Part shown: positions 38,448-49,263 of the stretch, one piece after another
Position numbering within the stretch: position 1 is the stretch's first letter
Layout of the letters: the number at the start of each line of letters is the position of its first letter
From: Komagataella phaffii GS115
Lineage: Eukaryota; Ascomycota; Pichiomycetes; Pichiales; Pichiaceae
Assembly (NCBI RefSeq): GCF_000027005.1
Contig: NC_012964.1
Coordinates: 372,001 to 436,000 of the forward strand
Direction: 5' to 3'
DNA: 64,000 nucleotides
The notes under the pieces: model-generated
What the model was told of the DNA's origin: nothing
Database searches by the model: none
What the model saw: the letters and a program-made list of their open reading frames with translations, nothing else
Program-made: the position numbers and the translations under genes

Positions 38448-39740
38448 CTAGTAGTAGTTTAAAGTACATGATTTCAGCAATTCCCTGGGGTTTCCAGAAC
38501 TGTAGAAAAACTTGTTGTCTCTGAAAGATTCGAAGTTAATCTCGTCTGTTTTCTCGTTGTGGATGATACCCTGATCCAGGTAGTATTGAAGAAGAGATCC
38601 GACTTCTTCTTTATTCAGACTGGGAACCTCAAACTTTTCCAGATTCTGCAAGGTTGCAGCCAATTTTCGGTCAAAATCACCAAACTTAGCATAGGGTTCA
38701 TAACTTTTGTCCCCCAGGGCAACGGATAGTGTGTCATTGGATTTATGTTTTCCGGATGAAGAAATTAAGACACCACCTTTGTTGAACTTGTCATCTCCGC
38801 GGATATATCTCAATATCAAAGATGGAATCTCAAACCTGTCAAAATATATGCGATTATTCTTGGTGTCTCTGTAGGCAGTTATGGGATTCTGTGTGAACGC
38901 AGTGAAGTTGTCAACGGTTAAAAACACTGGAACATTGGAAGCAGACAGCTGGGAGAAGGTAAAGTGCAAGCAATGAGACAGGTCACCTCTGTAGTGCACA
39001 GCATGATTCAAAACATCAAACAGTGTGTTCTCCTTTGCTTTGAAAGCGAGATCTTGTTGCTTTCCCTTTCTCTCACCGAATGACTTTACAGTTGCGAACT
39101 TGATGTCTTCGGTCAACGGAATATTCAGCTCGTCTTTATTGGCCTTGAAAAACTTTTTGATCAGTTTCCGAGTCACCATTGGTTGTCTATATTCGACTGT
39201 GTCCAGAGCGCTTGGGCCAAAATCAGATGAGCCATCAACGAAATTGTCGGCGTTGTTGATGGCAAATACGATAGCTTTGTGTGATTTGGCCATCGATTGG
39301 AATTGAGCCAATGTGGTGGTCTTTCCAACTCCACTTTCACCGATAATGGCAATTCTTGTGTTGGTGGAGTCGGTGGTTAGCGCCTTTTGCAAGATCTTTT
39401 CCAATCTGATTGTGGCGTCCCTAACCAAAGATACGGGACGAGAAAAGGCCTCGTTGAATTGACCTTTACGGAAAGATCCTAGATGATGTAGAGCCTTTAC
39501 CGAATCGTTGGGAAAGTTGGTCACAACGTTCTTGGTCAAATTCTGTGGTTTCAAATCTGGAAGGTGACTCTCGCTCTTCTTCAAGAGAGTCGTGCTAGAT
39601 ACATTGATGAAATTCTTGTGATTACCTGGACCTTTCGATCTTTTCACAAAACCTTTAGCCTCTTTCCTGAAAGACAAGGACACCTTCTTCTCTGCCAGCG
39701 ATGCAGCAGATGTGTGCAAGGCCCTTATACCTCTGAACAT
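38448..39740 (-). CDS. RSM23: Mitochondrial small ribosomal subunit protein mS29 (Rsm23/DAP3)
   Basis: GTP-binding protein of the mitoribosomal small-subunit head. A presequence (MFRGIRALHTSAASLA) is followed by a P-loop, GESGVGKTT (134-142), and further blocks typical of DAP3 (PVFLTVDNFTAF, SGNPRELLKSCTLNYY). 430 aa compares with 450 in yeast. The frame is open far upstream to 40007, but those 89 codons look like noncoding sequence. The ATG at 39740 starts directly with a targeting sequence. Its 3' end faces CEG1 at 146 bp. Confidence 0.92.
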   Translation of the reverse strand: MFRGIRALHTSAASLAEKKVSLSFRKEAKGFVKRSKGPGNHKNFINVSSTTLLKKSESHLPDLKPQNLTKNVVTNFPNDSVKALHHLGSFRKGQFNEAFSRPVSLVRDATIRLEKILQKALTTDSTNTRIAIIGESGVGKTTTLAQFQSMAKSHKAIVFAINNADNFVDGSSDFGPSALDTVEYRQPMVTRKLIKKFFKANKDELNIPLTEDIKFATVKSFGERKGKQQDLAFKAKENTLFDVLNHAVHYRGDLSHCLHFTFSQLSASNVPVFLTVDNFTAFTQNPITAYRDTKNNRIYFDRFEIPSLILRYIRGDDKFNKGGVLISSSGKHKSNDTLSVALGDKSYEPYAKFGDFDRKLAATLQNLEKFEVPSLNKEEVGSLLQYYLDQGIIHNEKTDEINFESFRDNKFFYSSGNPRELLKSCTLNYY

Positions 39741-40669
39741 TGTGCTATGGAGAAAAACTTTTCGATACGAACGATTTGTCGGTAGATATTGGGTGGTGCA
39801 CGATATAATGTAAGGGAATAGGAGGATCTGGTCGGAGGTGGTAAAAGATGGTAGGGAAAGGTAATGGCATACATAATAGTTATAGGCAAAGATTGAAGGG
39901 GGATGTCTAAGGATTGGATAGAGACAGGTTGCGGGAGGGTGACCAAGAGGCGATGGTTTGAAGTAAATGCACCTGTTCACAATAACTAGACTGAGCTCTG
40001 TGCTCATAATCGTTTTGCCTCTTTTTGTTGAGTTTTGGCCAAACCTCCTCCTCCTTGTAATTACTACCTCTTCTTCACCTGATTATCGTCTTACAATACA
40101 TGGTCACCACTCAATCACCAGCTTGATCACACTCTCTAAAGAATCTCCTGACATGCACAGTCTAACATCTGGTGTAAGGGTGTAATCCGGATTGGAGAGT
40201 TTAACAGACGTATTTTGGGGGTGAACATTACATGCATGGGAAGTCTTGTTTTGTTAAAAAAAATTTATCTGTTGTGTGGTGCATGATAACATAGCGCAAC
40301 ATTTGTAATGTTGTCCCAAACACTTTCTAGTTTCGGCACCCACAAACAAGCCTCAATTCAGAAAGGAAAAAAAAAATCTAGAAAGTTCGAAGATTAGAGT
40401 GGATAGTAGATAGACTTTGGATGGAGATCGCCACTTACAAACTACGTTGTCGAATCACCCACATTATTGCGGGAATGGAGGGTTCTATAAATAGTGCCCT
40501 CATTCGTGCAGGTGCATAATAAATTCATAGGCAAAAGTGTTTCAATTAAGTAAAGCCAGTAACTCCGTAAGAGGCAGAAAAAATTATTGGATAATTAATT
40601 ATTAAATTGAAGTAAGAAATACGAAAAAAAACATTATAACAATATCAAGACTGGGTTGAGACGGATTGA
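39741..40669. other. Intergenic region between RSM23 and the small spliced gene
   Basis: 929 bp. The RSM23 promoter occupies the left part, and the 3' flank of the small spliced gene the right. A TATA-like tctataaatag lies near 40483-40493 on the plus strand, with only a 14-codon open frame after it. No tRNA or conserved gene seen. Confidence 0.5.
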
Positions 40670-41169
40670 TCAGTTAGCAACCTTCTTGATCACGTTCTTG
40701 AACTTGGTAAAGTATTTCTTGATACCCTTCTCCTCTACCTTGTCAGCAGACTCGGTGGCAGCCTCAGAAGTTTCAGCGTTGCTCTCAGCAGCCTCGGTCT
40801 TCTTGGCCTTGGCTCCCTTGACTAGCTCATCAGCCTTCTCCTTGGCGGTCTCAAAGGCGTGTTCAACTTCCTTCTTGGAGTGGTCCAAAAACTCCTCAGT
40901 CTTTTCCTTCAAAGACTTGGCGTGCTCAGAGGTCACCTCACCGGTTGCTTCGGCCTGGGTGCTGGATTCAGCAACGGCTTCTGTGGCAGGCTCTGCGGCC
41001 TCCTGAGCGTTGTTAACAATCTCTTGGTTGGTAGCGTCAATTTGCTCCTTAATCTCTTGGTTCTAGGAAACTGTTAGCACAATGACATCACAAAAAAATA
41101 GGGATTCAAACATCGATTTCTCGGTCGATATTTGACCCAATTTCTGCTCAAACTTACCTCTGTAGACAT
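40670..41169 (-). CDS. Small Glu/Lys/Ala-rich helical protein, spliced
   Basis: Exon 1 is 41158-41169 (MSTE) and exon 2 is 40670-41062, giving 134 aa. The protein is rich in Ala, Glu, Lys and Thr and almost free of aromatic residues until a basic C-terminal patch (KKYFTKFKNVIKKVAN). The middle (EKTEEFLDHSKKEVEHAFET) has the charged helical pattern of LEA-like or stress-associated proteins. It has no cysteine, membrane segment or catalytic motif. A TATA box at 41239-41246 and an upstream stress-type element suggest an inducible gene. I recognise no family, so the function is unknown. The gene is real in my view because splicing joins an ATG to a long biased frame. Confidence 0.78.
41063..41157 (-). 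other. Intron in the small helical protein gene (95 nt)
   Basis: On the minus strand: donor GTAAGT directly after codon 4, branch site GCTAAC at about 41072-41077, and acceptor TTTCCTAG ending at 41063. The phase is 0 and the frame is kept. All three signals match yeast consensus well. Confidence 0.9.
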
Positions 41170-42154
41170 TGATTATCAATTGAATTGGTGTAATAAATAA
41201 GAGGGCTAGAATAAACAAAGCCACAGGGGATGAACCTATTTATATACTTAGGAGGAAATGACATGACGCTCCTTAAATGAAAGGTCGCGTAGGAATCCGG
41301 CTATTGGAGGGGCAATATTGCATGTACAACAATACTACGGAAACGACCCATAACGCTGAAACAGCCGTGGAACTCGATGGAACTTTCTTGCCGATTTGTT
41401 GCCCAATGTGCTCCAAAACGGAGGGAAGTCTTTCCGCGGACAGTCTGGCTTGAACGGGCTAGAGATGGCAGAGATCGGTTTGACTTAGCACTCTTAAATT
41501 CATGCTTTAGGGTTATGTCGCGAGACATTAATATTGGGCAAGCCAGGGCAGATTTGGCTATATTCAGGCTGGTTTAGGCGATCCAAAAAGGATTATGTAA
41601 GGGATTTTGACTGGGATGGATAAAATAGTTCTGATTGGGGCTTAATGGGGCTCAAGTGGCTGTGTTTTCTGATTGATATTGGAACCTGCTGTCATTTCGA
41701 CAATTAATATTTACTTATTTTGGTCAACCCCAAATAGGTTGATTTCATACTTGGTTCATTCAAAAATAAGTAGTCTTTTGAGATCTTTCAATATTATAAT
41801 AAATATACTATAACAGCCGACTTGTTTCATTTTCGCGAATGTTCCCCCAGCTTATCTCGAAGATCCATCCTGCTTAACGAAACTTGAAGCCAACATAACC
41901 TTTCGAACACAACCATCAATCCACTCCCAAAACTCTCCAGTTTCCTCACCTAGCGTCGCACTTCTAACCGTGCCCTTTTATACGTCTTGCACCCCCTCCT
42001 TCGATCCGCATCCACCGTCTAGTCAACACACGACTGGATATCTCGAAATTCATTCAAAAGTTACCCTCCCTCAACTCGAATCACAAACAGATTTAAAACA
42101 AGTCGCATCCTCCTTTCCATACGAACTCTTCCCGCACGTCGATCAAGACTCAAT
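41170..42154. other. Divergent promoter region between the small spliced gene and HRR25
   Basis: 985 bp. A plus-strand open frame at 41377-41577 has no coding character. The last 200 bp before HRR25 are C/T-rich and partly open (from 41970), which looks like leader sequence. No RNA gene seen. Confidence 0.5.
41239..41246 (-). promoter_or_regulatory. TATA box of the small spliced gene
   Basis: TATATAAA on the minus strand, 70-77 bp before the ATG. An AGGGG/CCCCT stress-type element lies 62 bp further upstream at 41308-41312; another, at 41225-41229, is downstream of the TATA box and is less likely to act. Confidence 0.55.
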
Positions 42155-43510
42155 ATGGATTTAAGAGTTGGAGGAAAGTATAGAATAGGCCGAAAGATCG
42201 GCAGTGGCTCTTTCGGTGACATTTACATGGGTAAGAACCTCATATCTGGCGAGGAAGTAGCAATCAAACTGGAGAACGTAAAGGCAAAACACCCGCAGTT
42301 AGCCTTCGAGGCTAGAGTCTACAAGGCTCTGGCGGGGGGACTGGGCATACCTTTCCTCAGATGGTATGGCCAAGAGTGTGACTACAACGCAATGGTTATT
42401 GATCTATTGGGCCCATCCCTTGAGGATCTCTTCAACTATTGCAATCGTAAGTTTAGTCTCAAAACCGTATTGCTCCTCGCCGATCAATTGCTTTCCCGCT
42501 TGGAATTCATCCATGCCAGATCTTTCATTCACAGAGACATCAAACCGGATAACTTTTTGATGGGTGTGGGTCGAACTGGTCATTTGGTCCACGTTATCGA
42601 TTTTGGTCTGGCCAAAAGATACCAAGATCCAAGAACTAATTTCCATATTGAGTACAGGGAGAATAAGAATCTAACCGGTACTGCCCGATATGCCTCCACT
42701 TTAACTCATTTGGGTATCGAGCAGTCTCGGAGAGATGACCTAGAGTCATTAGGTTATGTTCTCATCTATTTCTGTCGTGGTGCTCTCCCATGGCAAGGAT
42801 TGAAAGCTCTTACTAAGCGACAAAAGTACGATCGAATTTTAGACAAAAAGTTAGGAACATCCGTCGAAGCACTGACAAGAGGATTACCTGTCGAATTTGC
42901 GGATTACATGACATATGTTAAGTCTCTCAGATTCACCGATAAACCTGATTACATCTATCTAAAGAAACTGTTCAGAGATCTTTACGTTCGCCAAAGATTC
43001 ACCAAAGATTATTTGTTTGATTGGAGTATATACAAGTTCAAGCTGAAGCATCCTGGTCTTACTAAAGGGGAAAATGATACTCAAACTGATGAACAACAAC
43101 AGCAGCAACAGCAGCAGCAAGTGCAACAGGCAATCTCCCAACAAAAGCAACAACAACTGCAGCAACAGGATCAGCAACAGCCACAGCAACAAGCCCAACC
43201 ACAACCGCAACTTCAACAACAGGCTCAACAGCCACAGCAGCAACCTCAACAGCAACAGTCACAGCCACAGCAACAGTTACAGCGAGACTCCGTGCAGCAA
43301 GGTCTCAATTCGGATGTTCACATGTACCCTATGTACCCTGATCAGAACAATCAGATGTCAAAGACTCCTTCCACTCAGCAAAAGCCAGTGAGAAATATTT
43401 CGTCGCCTGGCCTCAAGATGAACATCCATTCGTCTGCAGCTAAAGATGCCGACTACTCCCAATTCAACAATCCAAGCAACGAAACTCCAAAGGTCAACAA
43501 GTGGCTTTAG
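42155..43510 (+). CDS. HRR25: Casein kinase 1 family kinase Hrr25 with Gln-rich tail
   Basis: CK1 delta/epsilon-type Ser/Thr kinase acting in DNA repair, ribosome maturation, vesicle traffic, selective autophagy and meiosis I. The start [24 protein letters not shown] matches Hrr25 apart from single changes (quoted here in part; residues 1-24). Catalytic elements are VAIKLE (Lys38), [15 protein letters not shown] and GTARYAS. The kinase domain ends at about 280. After a CK1-typical linker, residues about 312-378 are very rich in Gln, mixed CAA and CAG, followed by a Pro/Met-containing tail. 451 aa compares with 494 in yeast. Its tail also ends on the plus strand far (879 bp) from KAP120. Confidence 0.95.
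   Translation: MDLRVGGKYRIGRKIGSGSFGDIYMGKNLISGEEVAIKLENVKAKHPQLAFEARVYKALAGGLGIPFLRWYGQECDYNAMVIDLLGPSLEDLFNYCNRKFSLKTVLLLADQLLSRLEFIHARSFIHRDIKPDNFLMGVGRTGHLVHVIDFGLAKRYQDPRTNFHIEYRENKNLTGTARYASTLTHLGIEQSRRDDLESLGYVLIYFCRGALPWQGLKALTKRQKYDRILDKKLGTSVEALTRGLPVEFADYMTYVKSLRFTDKPDYIYLKKLFRDLYVRQRFTKDYLFDWSIYKFKLKHPGLTKGENDTQTDEQQQQQQQQQVQQAISQQKQQQLQQQDQQQPQQQAQPQPQLQQQAQQPQQQPQQQQSQPQQQLQRDSVQQGLNSDVHMYPMYPDQNNQMSKTPSTQQKPVRNISSPGLKMNIHSSAAKDADYSQFNNPSNETPKVNKWL
43093..43289 (+). repeat. CAA/CAG repeat encoding the Gln-rich tail of HRR25
   Basis: About 65 codons, mostly Gln with scattered Pro, Ala and Leu. CAA and CAG alternate irregularly, which limits slippage while keeping the amino-acid bias. 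Confidence 0.85.
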
Positions 43511-44389
43511 ATTCAGCATCTGAATTATACACGATCAGCATGAATTTACTGTCCTATCATCTTATTGACACAGACACGCGCATTTCATAGGAAACTATTC
43601 CAGCCACATTTACAGTTTTGTACGAGAAAACCAATCTTACAAAGAGTTCCGTTTCTTAAGTATTTCTTTTCCTCTCTCTTCTTTCTCTCCGGTTCTAAGA
43701 ATACCCTACAAGCTTTAATGAACAGCTTTGGAAATTTGTTTAAATGCTATGGTACCAGCATAAGGTAAATGACGTCCTTGAAGGTAAATGCTGAATTACC
43801 TCTATGATCTTTAGATTCGATCCTTTCCTTTATGTCCTCTTACAAGGATATCTGGTATCTGACAGCTCAGCATCATGATCCAAGGGGACGGTTTCATTTG
43901 TCCGTTAATTGACAATTTCAATCTTTAAAATGAAACTATCCAGAAAAGACCACGATCAAAGGATGAGAACTTGAGCACCCTGAACTGAGCACTGATTTCT
44001 TTCTAAGAAACACACTGTTTATAGCAAGTCCTGTGACGATATTGCCATACAGTTATTACTTAGCATCTAGGCTCTCTTAATCATCGATGTGACGAAACAT
44101 CCGCATCTGGGCAATACGTGTATTGTTTACCCAACGCAAAAACGTTTCTCCATATGCAAAGAGAGCAGTCATGATTCTCAGTGTAAGCAAACACCAGGAT
44201 CACTTTATACTTTCATACCATCGTATATTGATTTAATCCCACAATTCCTCTCCGTGGGATAAATCAACAAAAAATAAGGTATTCCATGTAGTCTTTGTAT
44301 GTGATATCTGATTTCTCCCCAATCGTTTGACTAGATCATCAACAATACAACGCACAATGATGAGACATCAAGATTCCTCATGATTAAAT
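43511..44389. other. Convergent intergenic region HRR25-KAP120
   Basis: 879 bp between two stop codons, much longer than the other convergent gaps here (16-146 bp). I find no open frame with coding character (43565-43768 is the longest I judged) and no tRNA. It may hold 3' UTRs or a noncoding RNA that I cannot define. Confidence 0.45.
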
Positions 44390-47308
44390 CTATAACCTTT
44401 TCAGTTGATCCAGAGAGGAAGGGTCCAGAGTTTTAACAACTTCATCAAACCGGTCACCTAAAACTTGTTTCAAATGATTTAGAACCTTTGAAACTTGTTC
44501 CTTCAACGGCAGACAATGTATAGGGTCAAGTTCCAACAGTTTGTTGACTCGGAGTAATTCATTCCTATCCTGAGGTAAAAATTCCAAACCTTCATACGAA
44601 TAGCTCCTATGATAAACCTGACAATCTCCTGAAGGTGTTTCATTGATTTCTTCAAACTGTTTGGTAACCTCCGCCATTAATGGTGCAAAATTACTAATCA
44701 AAAATTCAAAATCTGAGTCCATTTCAATGGTTAGATATGGCGAGAGAAGAGCCAAAAGGAACGACTTTCTGTTTCTGGGATCTCCCAGATAATCTATTCT
44801 CTTCAACATGAGAGAGTAAAGCTGGTCAAATATTTGGGTGTTTTGATGACGCGATATGTGGTTAATCATTTCCTTCAGCAAATGTGGACCTATGTAAAGA
44901 AATCTTGACAGTGGGATCAAGACTTTGTTGGAAGTGATAACAGCTTCATCAGTGTTTAATGCAAAGGTGAGCAAACTTTCAAGCAATCCACTTTCCATGA
45001 ATTGTGTCGTCAGTAATGAACTCTCTAGTTGATTATGAGTCCTTTGCAACTGTAGAAAGAAAATATCCAAGATTGACATGAAAATATTCAGCGCATCATC
45101 TCTCATGTTCGGCAAATATTGCCCCATTATTTTGAAAATCTGTAGTCCGGTATCATGTTCAAACAAAGTAGGGTCCAAAAGTATGTAGCTTCTAATGATT
45201 GAAAGGATCGTAGGAAGAATCTCGGTGGAATTCAACAATGCAGGAACAATCAATGAAAAGGTATCCACCAATCTGCTGGGGATCGGTTCAGGAATACTCC
45301 TTAGAACTTCCAACCAAAGCTCATACCCATCCTCAGACAATACAGTGTACTTTTCAGAGGACTCGCTGCAACATGTTTCGATTAGAGGTAGAGTGATTGA
45401 GTATGTCTCCGTTACATCGGATTTGAGACATGCGCAGACGTTTTTGAGAAGTCTCAAAAATGCAGCTTTCAGTATAGTTTCACTGTTACCCCATACTTTT
45501 GTTACCAGTGACAGAACATCAAACAAGGAGTCACGAGGAATAATGGAATTGCATTGCTCCAAAAGAATTGACAGCACATTCATGACATTCAATTTCGATT
45601 CTGTTAATGTCATTTCACTGACTAGCCCTATCAAGTGAGCTATGACATGTTCTGCATATGGTTGAAAGTCTGTCCTATCAAAGTCATAATCGTCAATGGC
45701 GTAGCGGAGTGTTTGAACCGCTGTTATTCTCACAATTCTATCCTGAGACGATTGCAAAAGAGAAAGTAAAAGTTTATAAACTAGTTGTCGACTCTGTTTA
45801 GAACAATTGATGGATATCCACTCGGAAATGATGAGGAGTATCCTTCTCACCAATATAGGTTGGTTTTGTTCAACTAAGGGAATGAAGACCGAGGTCAGCA
45901 AATTGTCAAAGTTGACATCATTCGCAAGCGAAGCGGACGACAGTTGAAATGCAGAAAGTAAGGCATCCTTGGTAAGAACTTCACTAAGATTAGAATTAGG
46001 AGAAGGATCAAACTCATTGATTCTAACCAACACAAAATTTCTGGTTTCCTGAAAATGGGTCACCAAATCTCTGAAAAAGTTTTCGGCACAGGGACGTATT
46101 TGGTATTCCCAACTATTGGTTAATTCATCATTAGCCCACTGTTCAGGGTCCTCCGACCACAGTTCTAAATCTTCTGGTCTTAGTCTAAGATAATTCTTAA
46201 TGATTAGGTCAATTAGGTTGGCTACTAGACTTTCGGTAAAAAACTTTGTGGTTAAAACTCGAATGGCTTTTTCAACTTCAGCTTTATCGTGCTGTTTCTT
46301 CAATGTCAACGCACCTTTGCGATAAACAAAATTCACTAATTTCTTAAGCATTAACAGGGAGTTGATAGCCAACTGCTCCCAAAAACTGGTCTCATCAGAG
46401 TCTTCTCGAGAATTGTAGATCAAGTCAGCTTTATTCTCCAGAATTGAAAGCATCGTGATTAAAATATCGGAGGCGCCGTCTAACAGGATGAACGACGTAG
46501 GATTGTTATTCAAAACACTGAGATAAATCTTGGTATAGCATTTGATGTAGCGCTCCACAATACTAATTTCCTGACGATCTCTTTCGTTCAACAGCAGCCG
46601 CAAATGTCTTAAAGATAAGTTAAAAAAGTGTTTGACGTCATCGTCCCTATCATGAAATTCCGATACAACATCAATGATTCTTCTAATACATTTTAAGCTT
46701 AAATAGCCAACTTCTACCGAAGCCAAGTTGAAATCTCTTGACCATGATTGAAAAAACTGTTCATAGAGCTTAATTAGGTGCGGTGTAAGAATTGGGACCT
46801 TCGCCTGCATTGTGGCTCTAGCTCTTCCAACTTTTATAGAACCCACTGTTTTGATGATTTGGTTGAGAATGACAAGAATGTTGTGTAAGTAGACGTAATT
46901 TGTACTATTCAACAGACCTTCCAACTGTTCAAAAAGATTGGGCCACTCGTGAGGAAAGTCATATCGCACAATTCGGCTTATTGCTTGAGCATTCTGGATA
47001 GTCAATTGGTTGCCATTCACCTCTAGCAGCTCAAAAAGCCGGGATTTGATAGAGTCTTTCTCTTGTTTTGAAATGGCAAACTTGCGTGTAGGTCTCCAGT
47101 ATTGATCTACTCCATTTTTGAAACAAATGATCGCCAACCACCTTACCTGGAGCGGATAGTTGGTGTTAAGGTAAATAGTTTGCAGGTTGTAATGAAAACC
47201 TGGAACTTGTTCAAGCTGCTTTAGTTGTTCTTCTGCTTGTTTAGAATTGATTCCCCTAGACTCATCAGCCGACACTTGAAGAAGCTGGACCAATCCTCCA
47301 AGATCCAT
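44390..47308 (-). CDS. KAP120: Importin-beta family karyopherin Kap120
   Basis: Nuclear import receptor of the importin-11 type; in yeast it carries Rpf1 and other cargo and supports 60S ribosome assembly. The importin-beta N-terminal domain is visible: AEEQLKQLEQVPGFHYNLQ, then LQVRWLAIICFKNGVDQYWR and DFPHEWPNLFEQLE. HEAT-like helical repeats fill the remaining 800 residues, ending with VVKTLDPSSLDQLKRL. 972 aa compares with 1,032 in yeast. ATG at 47308. A plus-strand open frame of 147 codons inside it (45195-45638) is a shadow. Confidence 0.92.
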   Translation of the reverse strand: MDLGGLVQLLQVSADESRGINSKQAEEQLKQLEQVPGFHYNLQTIYLNTNYPLQVRWLAIICFKNGVDQYWRPTRKFAISKQEKDSIKSRLFELLEVNGNQLTIQNAQAISRIVRYDFPHEWPNLFEQLEGLLNSTNYVYLHNILVILNQIIKTVGSIKVGRARATMQAKVPILTPHLIKLYEQFFQSWSRDFNLASVEVGYLSLKCIRRIIDVVSEFHDRDDDVKHFFNLSLRHLRLLLNERDRQEISIVERYIKCYTKIYLSVLNNNPTSFILLDGASDILITMLSILENKADLIYNSREDSDETSFWEQLAINSLLMLKKLVNFVYRKGALTLKKQHDKAEVEKAIRVLTTKFFTESLVANLIDLIIKNYLRLRPEDLELWSEDPEQWANDELTNSWEYQIRPCAENFFRDLVTHFQETRNFVLVRINEFDPSPNSNLSEVLTKDALLSAFQLSSASLANDVNFDNLLTSVFIPLVEQNQPILVRRILLIISEWISINCSKQSRQLVYKLLLSLLQSSQDRIVRITAVQTLRYAIDDYDFDRTDFQPYAEHVIAHLIGLVSEMTLTESKLNVMNVLSILLEQCNSIIPRDSLFDVLSLVTKVWGNSETILKAAFLRLLKNVCACLKSDVTETYSITLPLIETCCSESSEKYTVLSEDGYELWLEVLRSIPEPIPSRLVDTFSLIVPALLNSTEILPTILSIIRSYILLDPTLFEHDTGLQIFKIMGQYLPNMRDDALNIFMSILDIFFLQLQRTHNQLESSLLTTQFMESGLLESLLTFALNTDEAVITSNKVLIPLSRFLYIGPHLLKEMINHISRHQNTQIFDQLYSLMLKRIDYLGDPRNRKSFLLALLSPYLTIEMDSDFEFLISNFAPLMAEVTKQFEEINETPSGDCQVYHRSYSYEGLEFLPQDRNELLRVNKLLELDPIHCLPLKEQVSKVLNHLKQVLGDRFDEVVKTLDPSSLDQLKRL

Positions 47309-47463
47309 ATTTTTTGTGAGGTATGTGTTTGGGGAGAACTTTCGATAGGTGCATTTGCAGATGTGCTACTGATTCGAGAAACACGGGTCCAGGGACCTAT
47401 TGAGCCCAAGTCTTACACTAAACTATACTAGCTACATCATTATGAAAATTGCAACGAGGGACT

Positions 47464-48696
47464 TCATTTCCATCTCTTTGTCTCATCCTCTTCCCAATCT
47501 TTTTCTATGTAGCCCAATTCCTGTTTGACCCTTTTCACGGTGGCAGGATCCCCCATATTCTTCCCGATATTGTCTGATATCTTTATAGCATGATTACCAT
47601 CAGCTTCCAAAAGCTTGATCACAATGTTCAGAGGAGGAGAATTCTTGAAATCGTTGGTCATGCATGTGCCTATTCCAAAAGTTACTTTCAAGCCGAGAGC
47701 CTCTGCTGTTTTCTTATATCTCAGACATTTCTCGACATTAAGGGCATCACTGAAGCAGATTGACTTTGAATACTTGGGCAATCCCAATTTTTCGTAAAAA
47801 TGAGTTGCTATCAACTTGGCATACTGTTCAGGGTCTCCAGAATCTTGCCTGACCCCAATATAGTAATCCGAATAAGGAGGGACGAAATGTCTTAGAAATG
47901 CTTCTGTTCCAAATGTGTCAGTAAGAGCTAATCCAGCATGGTCTGAGCCCACTGTTTTAATCCAGTAGTCCATTGCAAGCTTGTTTGCGTTGATGTAATC
48001 ATTATGGATGGCAGCTATTCCCATCATCCACTCGTGTGCAACAGTTCCAGTGGCCGTCAGTCCTAGTTGTTTAGCAAAATACACGTTAGAAGTGCCTAGG
48101 AAAAAATGTTTCAAGTCTGGATTGTCATTGGCGCATTTCAATAGACCCTCCAGCACAATCTTTTGTGTCTCAAAAGACCGCCTTCTCCGGGTTCCAAATT
48201 CACTGAACGCACATCCATTGCTTATTAGAGTCTTGCATTTCTCGTAAGCCAGTTCGAACTGACCGTCTAAGTTCCAATTGACGTCCACAAATTTGAAGTA
48301 AGCTTCGGAGATCAAACTCAGCAGGGGAATCTCGTAAGGAATTGTTTGAACCCAAGTTCCAGCAATTTCCAGGCCAAAGTTTTCGGGATCATCCTCATTT
48401 ATGAGGGTAATTTCTTTCTCAGGGTCCAACTTGAAATCCTTCAGAAAGGCAAAAAACTCAGCTGGTAGATAGCCGTAATTTGTTTTCAAAAACTCAATTT
48501 CATCACTAGAGTAGCGAAGATCCCCCAGAGCCAGAATTTGCGGTTTCAACCAAGCAATTGCCTCTTTGTTCAGTGAGAGTGCCTTGGTTCTATTGGTGTA
48601 CTTATACTTGACAGGGACGCTCAAAAAGTTTTTGTGAACAGCCGCCTGCATAGTGATCTTGTAAAGATCCGTGTCCAAAAGAGAAACAATAGCCAT
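47464..48696 (-). CDS. NPT1: Nicotinate phosphoribosyltransferase
   Basis: NAD salvage enzyme: nicotinate plus PRPP gives nicotinate mononucleotide. It sustains sirtuin activity in yeast. Start [17 protein letters not shown] and the blocks [23 protein letters not shown] (with the phosphorylatable-histidine region), [18 protein letters not shown] and [13 protein letters not shown] are all family signatures. 410 aa compares with 429 in yeast. ATG at 48696. It is co-oriented with KAP120, whose start lies 155 bp beyond its stop. Confidence 0.96.
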   Translation of the reverse strand: MAIVSLLDTDLYKITMQAAVHKNFLSVPVKYKYTNRTKALSLNKEAIAWLKPQILALGDLRYSSDEIEFLKTNYGYLPAEFFAFLKDFKLDPEKEITLINEDDPENFGLEIAGTWVQTIPYEIPLLSLISEAYFKFVDVNWNLDGQFELAYEKCKTLISNGCAFSEFGTRRRRSFETQKIVLEGLLKCANDNPDLKHFFLGTSNVYFAKQLGLTATGTVAHEWMMGIAAIHNDYINANKLAMDYWIKTVGSDHAGLALTDTFGTEAFLRHFVPPYSDYYIGVRQDSGDPEQYAKLIATHFYEKLGLPKYSKSICFSDALNVEKCLRYKKTAEALGLKVTFGIGTCMTNDFKNSPPLNIVIKLLEADGNHAIKISDNIGKNMGDPATVKRVKQELGYIEKDWEEDETKRWK

Positions 48697-49263
48697 TGGT
48701 GGTTTTATGTGGTCTGGAAGAATATGGGGAAGGAATAGAAATAGGGGTGACTCTTATCGTTGGGAAGGGACCAAGTTTGAAGGGCTGATAACTTTTCGCG
48801 GTGACTAATTTCATGATACTATGCTATGGTCCAGTAAAGTATTCAGTTTGAAAGACAAGGAAATTCCTCTGCATTGCTAGAGACTGTGCAAATTGCCGGA
48901 ATTAACAGAGAATTTGGAAAGTTGATGAACAACCTACAGTGCAATTAGCATGCAAGATGCAGGCCAGCGTAATAGTCAATGCAACGGTTAGTAAGTATTC
49001 TATTATATTTAACAATACACTACAGCTAGCCGACTGAAAACCAGTAGAGCCAAAACTTGTTTACCATATCTCTTCTGTCAGGTTATCCATTTATACTCGT
49101 ACAAATACATCTCCTAGAAAGCAGTCTCTAACGCTTTACTCCTTCAATTAACGGCTGAAGACTATCCACCCATAAATATTAATGCTCCTTGGTTAGACTT
49201 CCAAGATGTTCCAAAAAAGAGTTAGCTACACTCGACTTTTAACCAGTGTGGTTAACACCACCT
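48697..49263. other. Intergenic region: NPT1 promoter and NAN1 3' flank
   Basis: 567 bp. It contains a short plus-strand open frame at 48957-49037 with a GTAAGT inside it and an inverted repeat TTAACC-N5-GGTTAA at about 49239-49255, just past the NAN1 stop. Neither supports a gene. Confidence 0.5.

Noticed and set aside
38448..40007. Extended RSM23 reading frame starting at 40007
   Set aside because: The extra 89 codons lack conservation features, and the ATG at 39740 begins a normal mitochondrial presequence.
45195..45638. 147-codon open frame on the plus strand inside KAP120
   Set aside because: It lies wholly antisense to a strongly recognised importin gene and has no family resemblance; it follows from codon bias on the other strand.
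48957..49037. Short plus-strand ORF with a GTAAGT inside, considered as the first exon of a small spliced gene
   Set aside because: Possible acceptors downstream give only 27-41 codon products of no recognisable family, and no good branch site precedes them.
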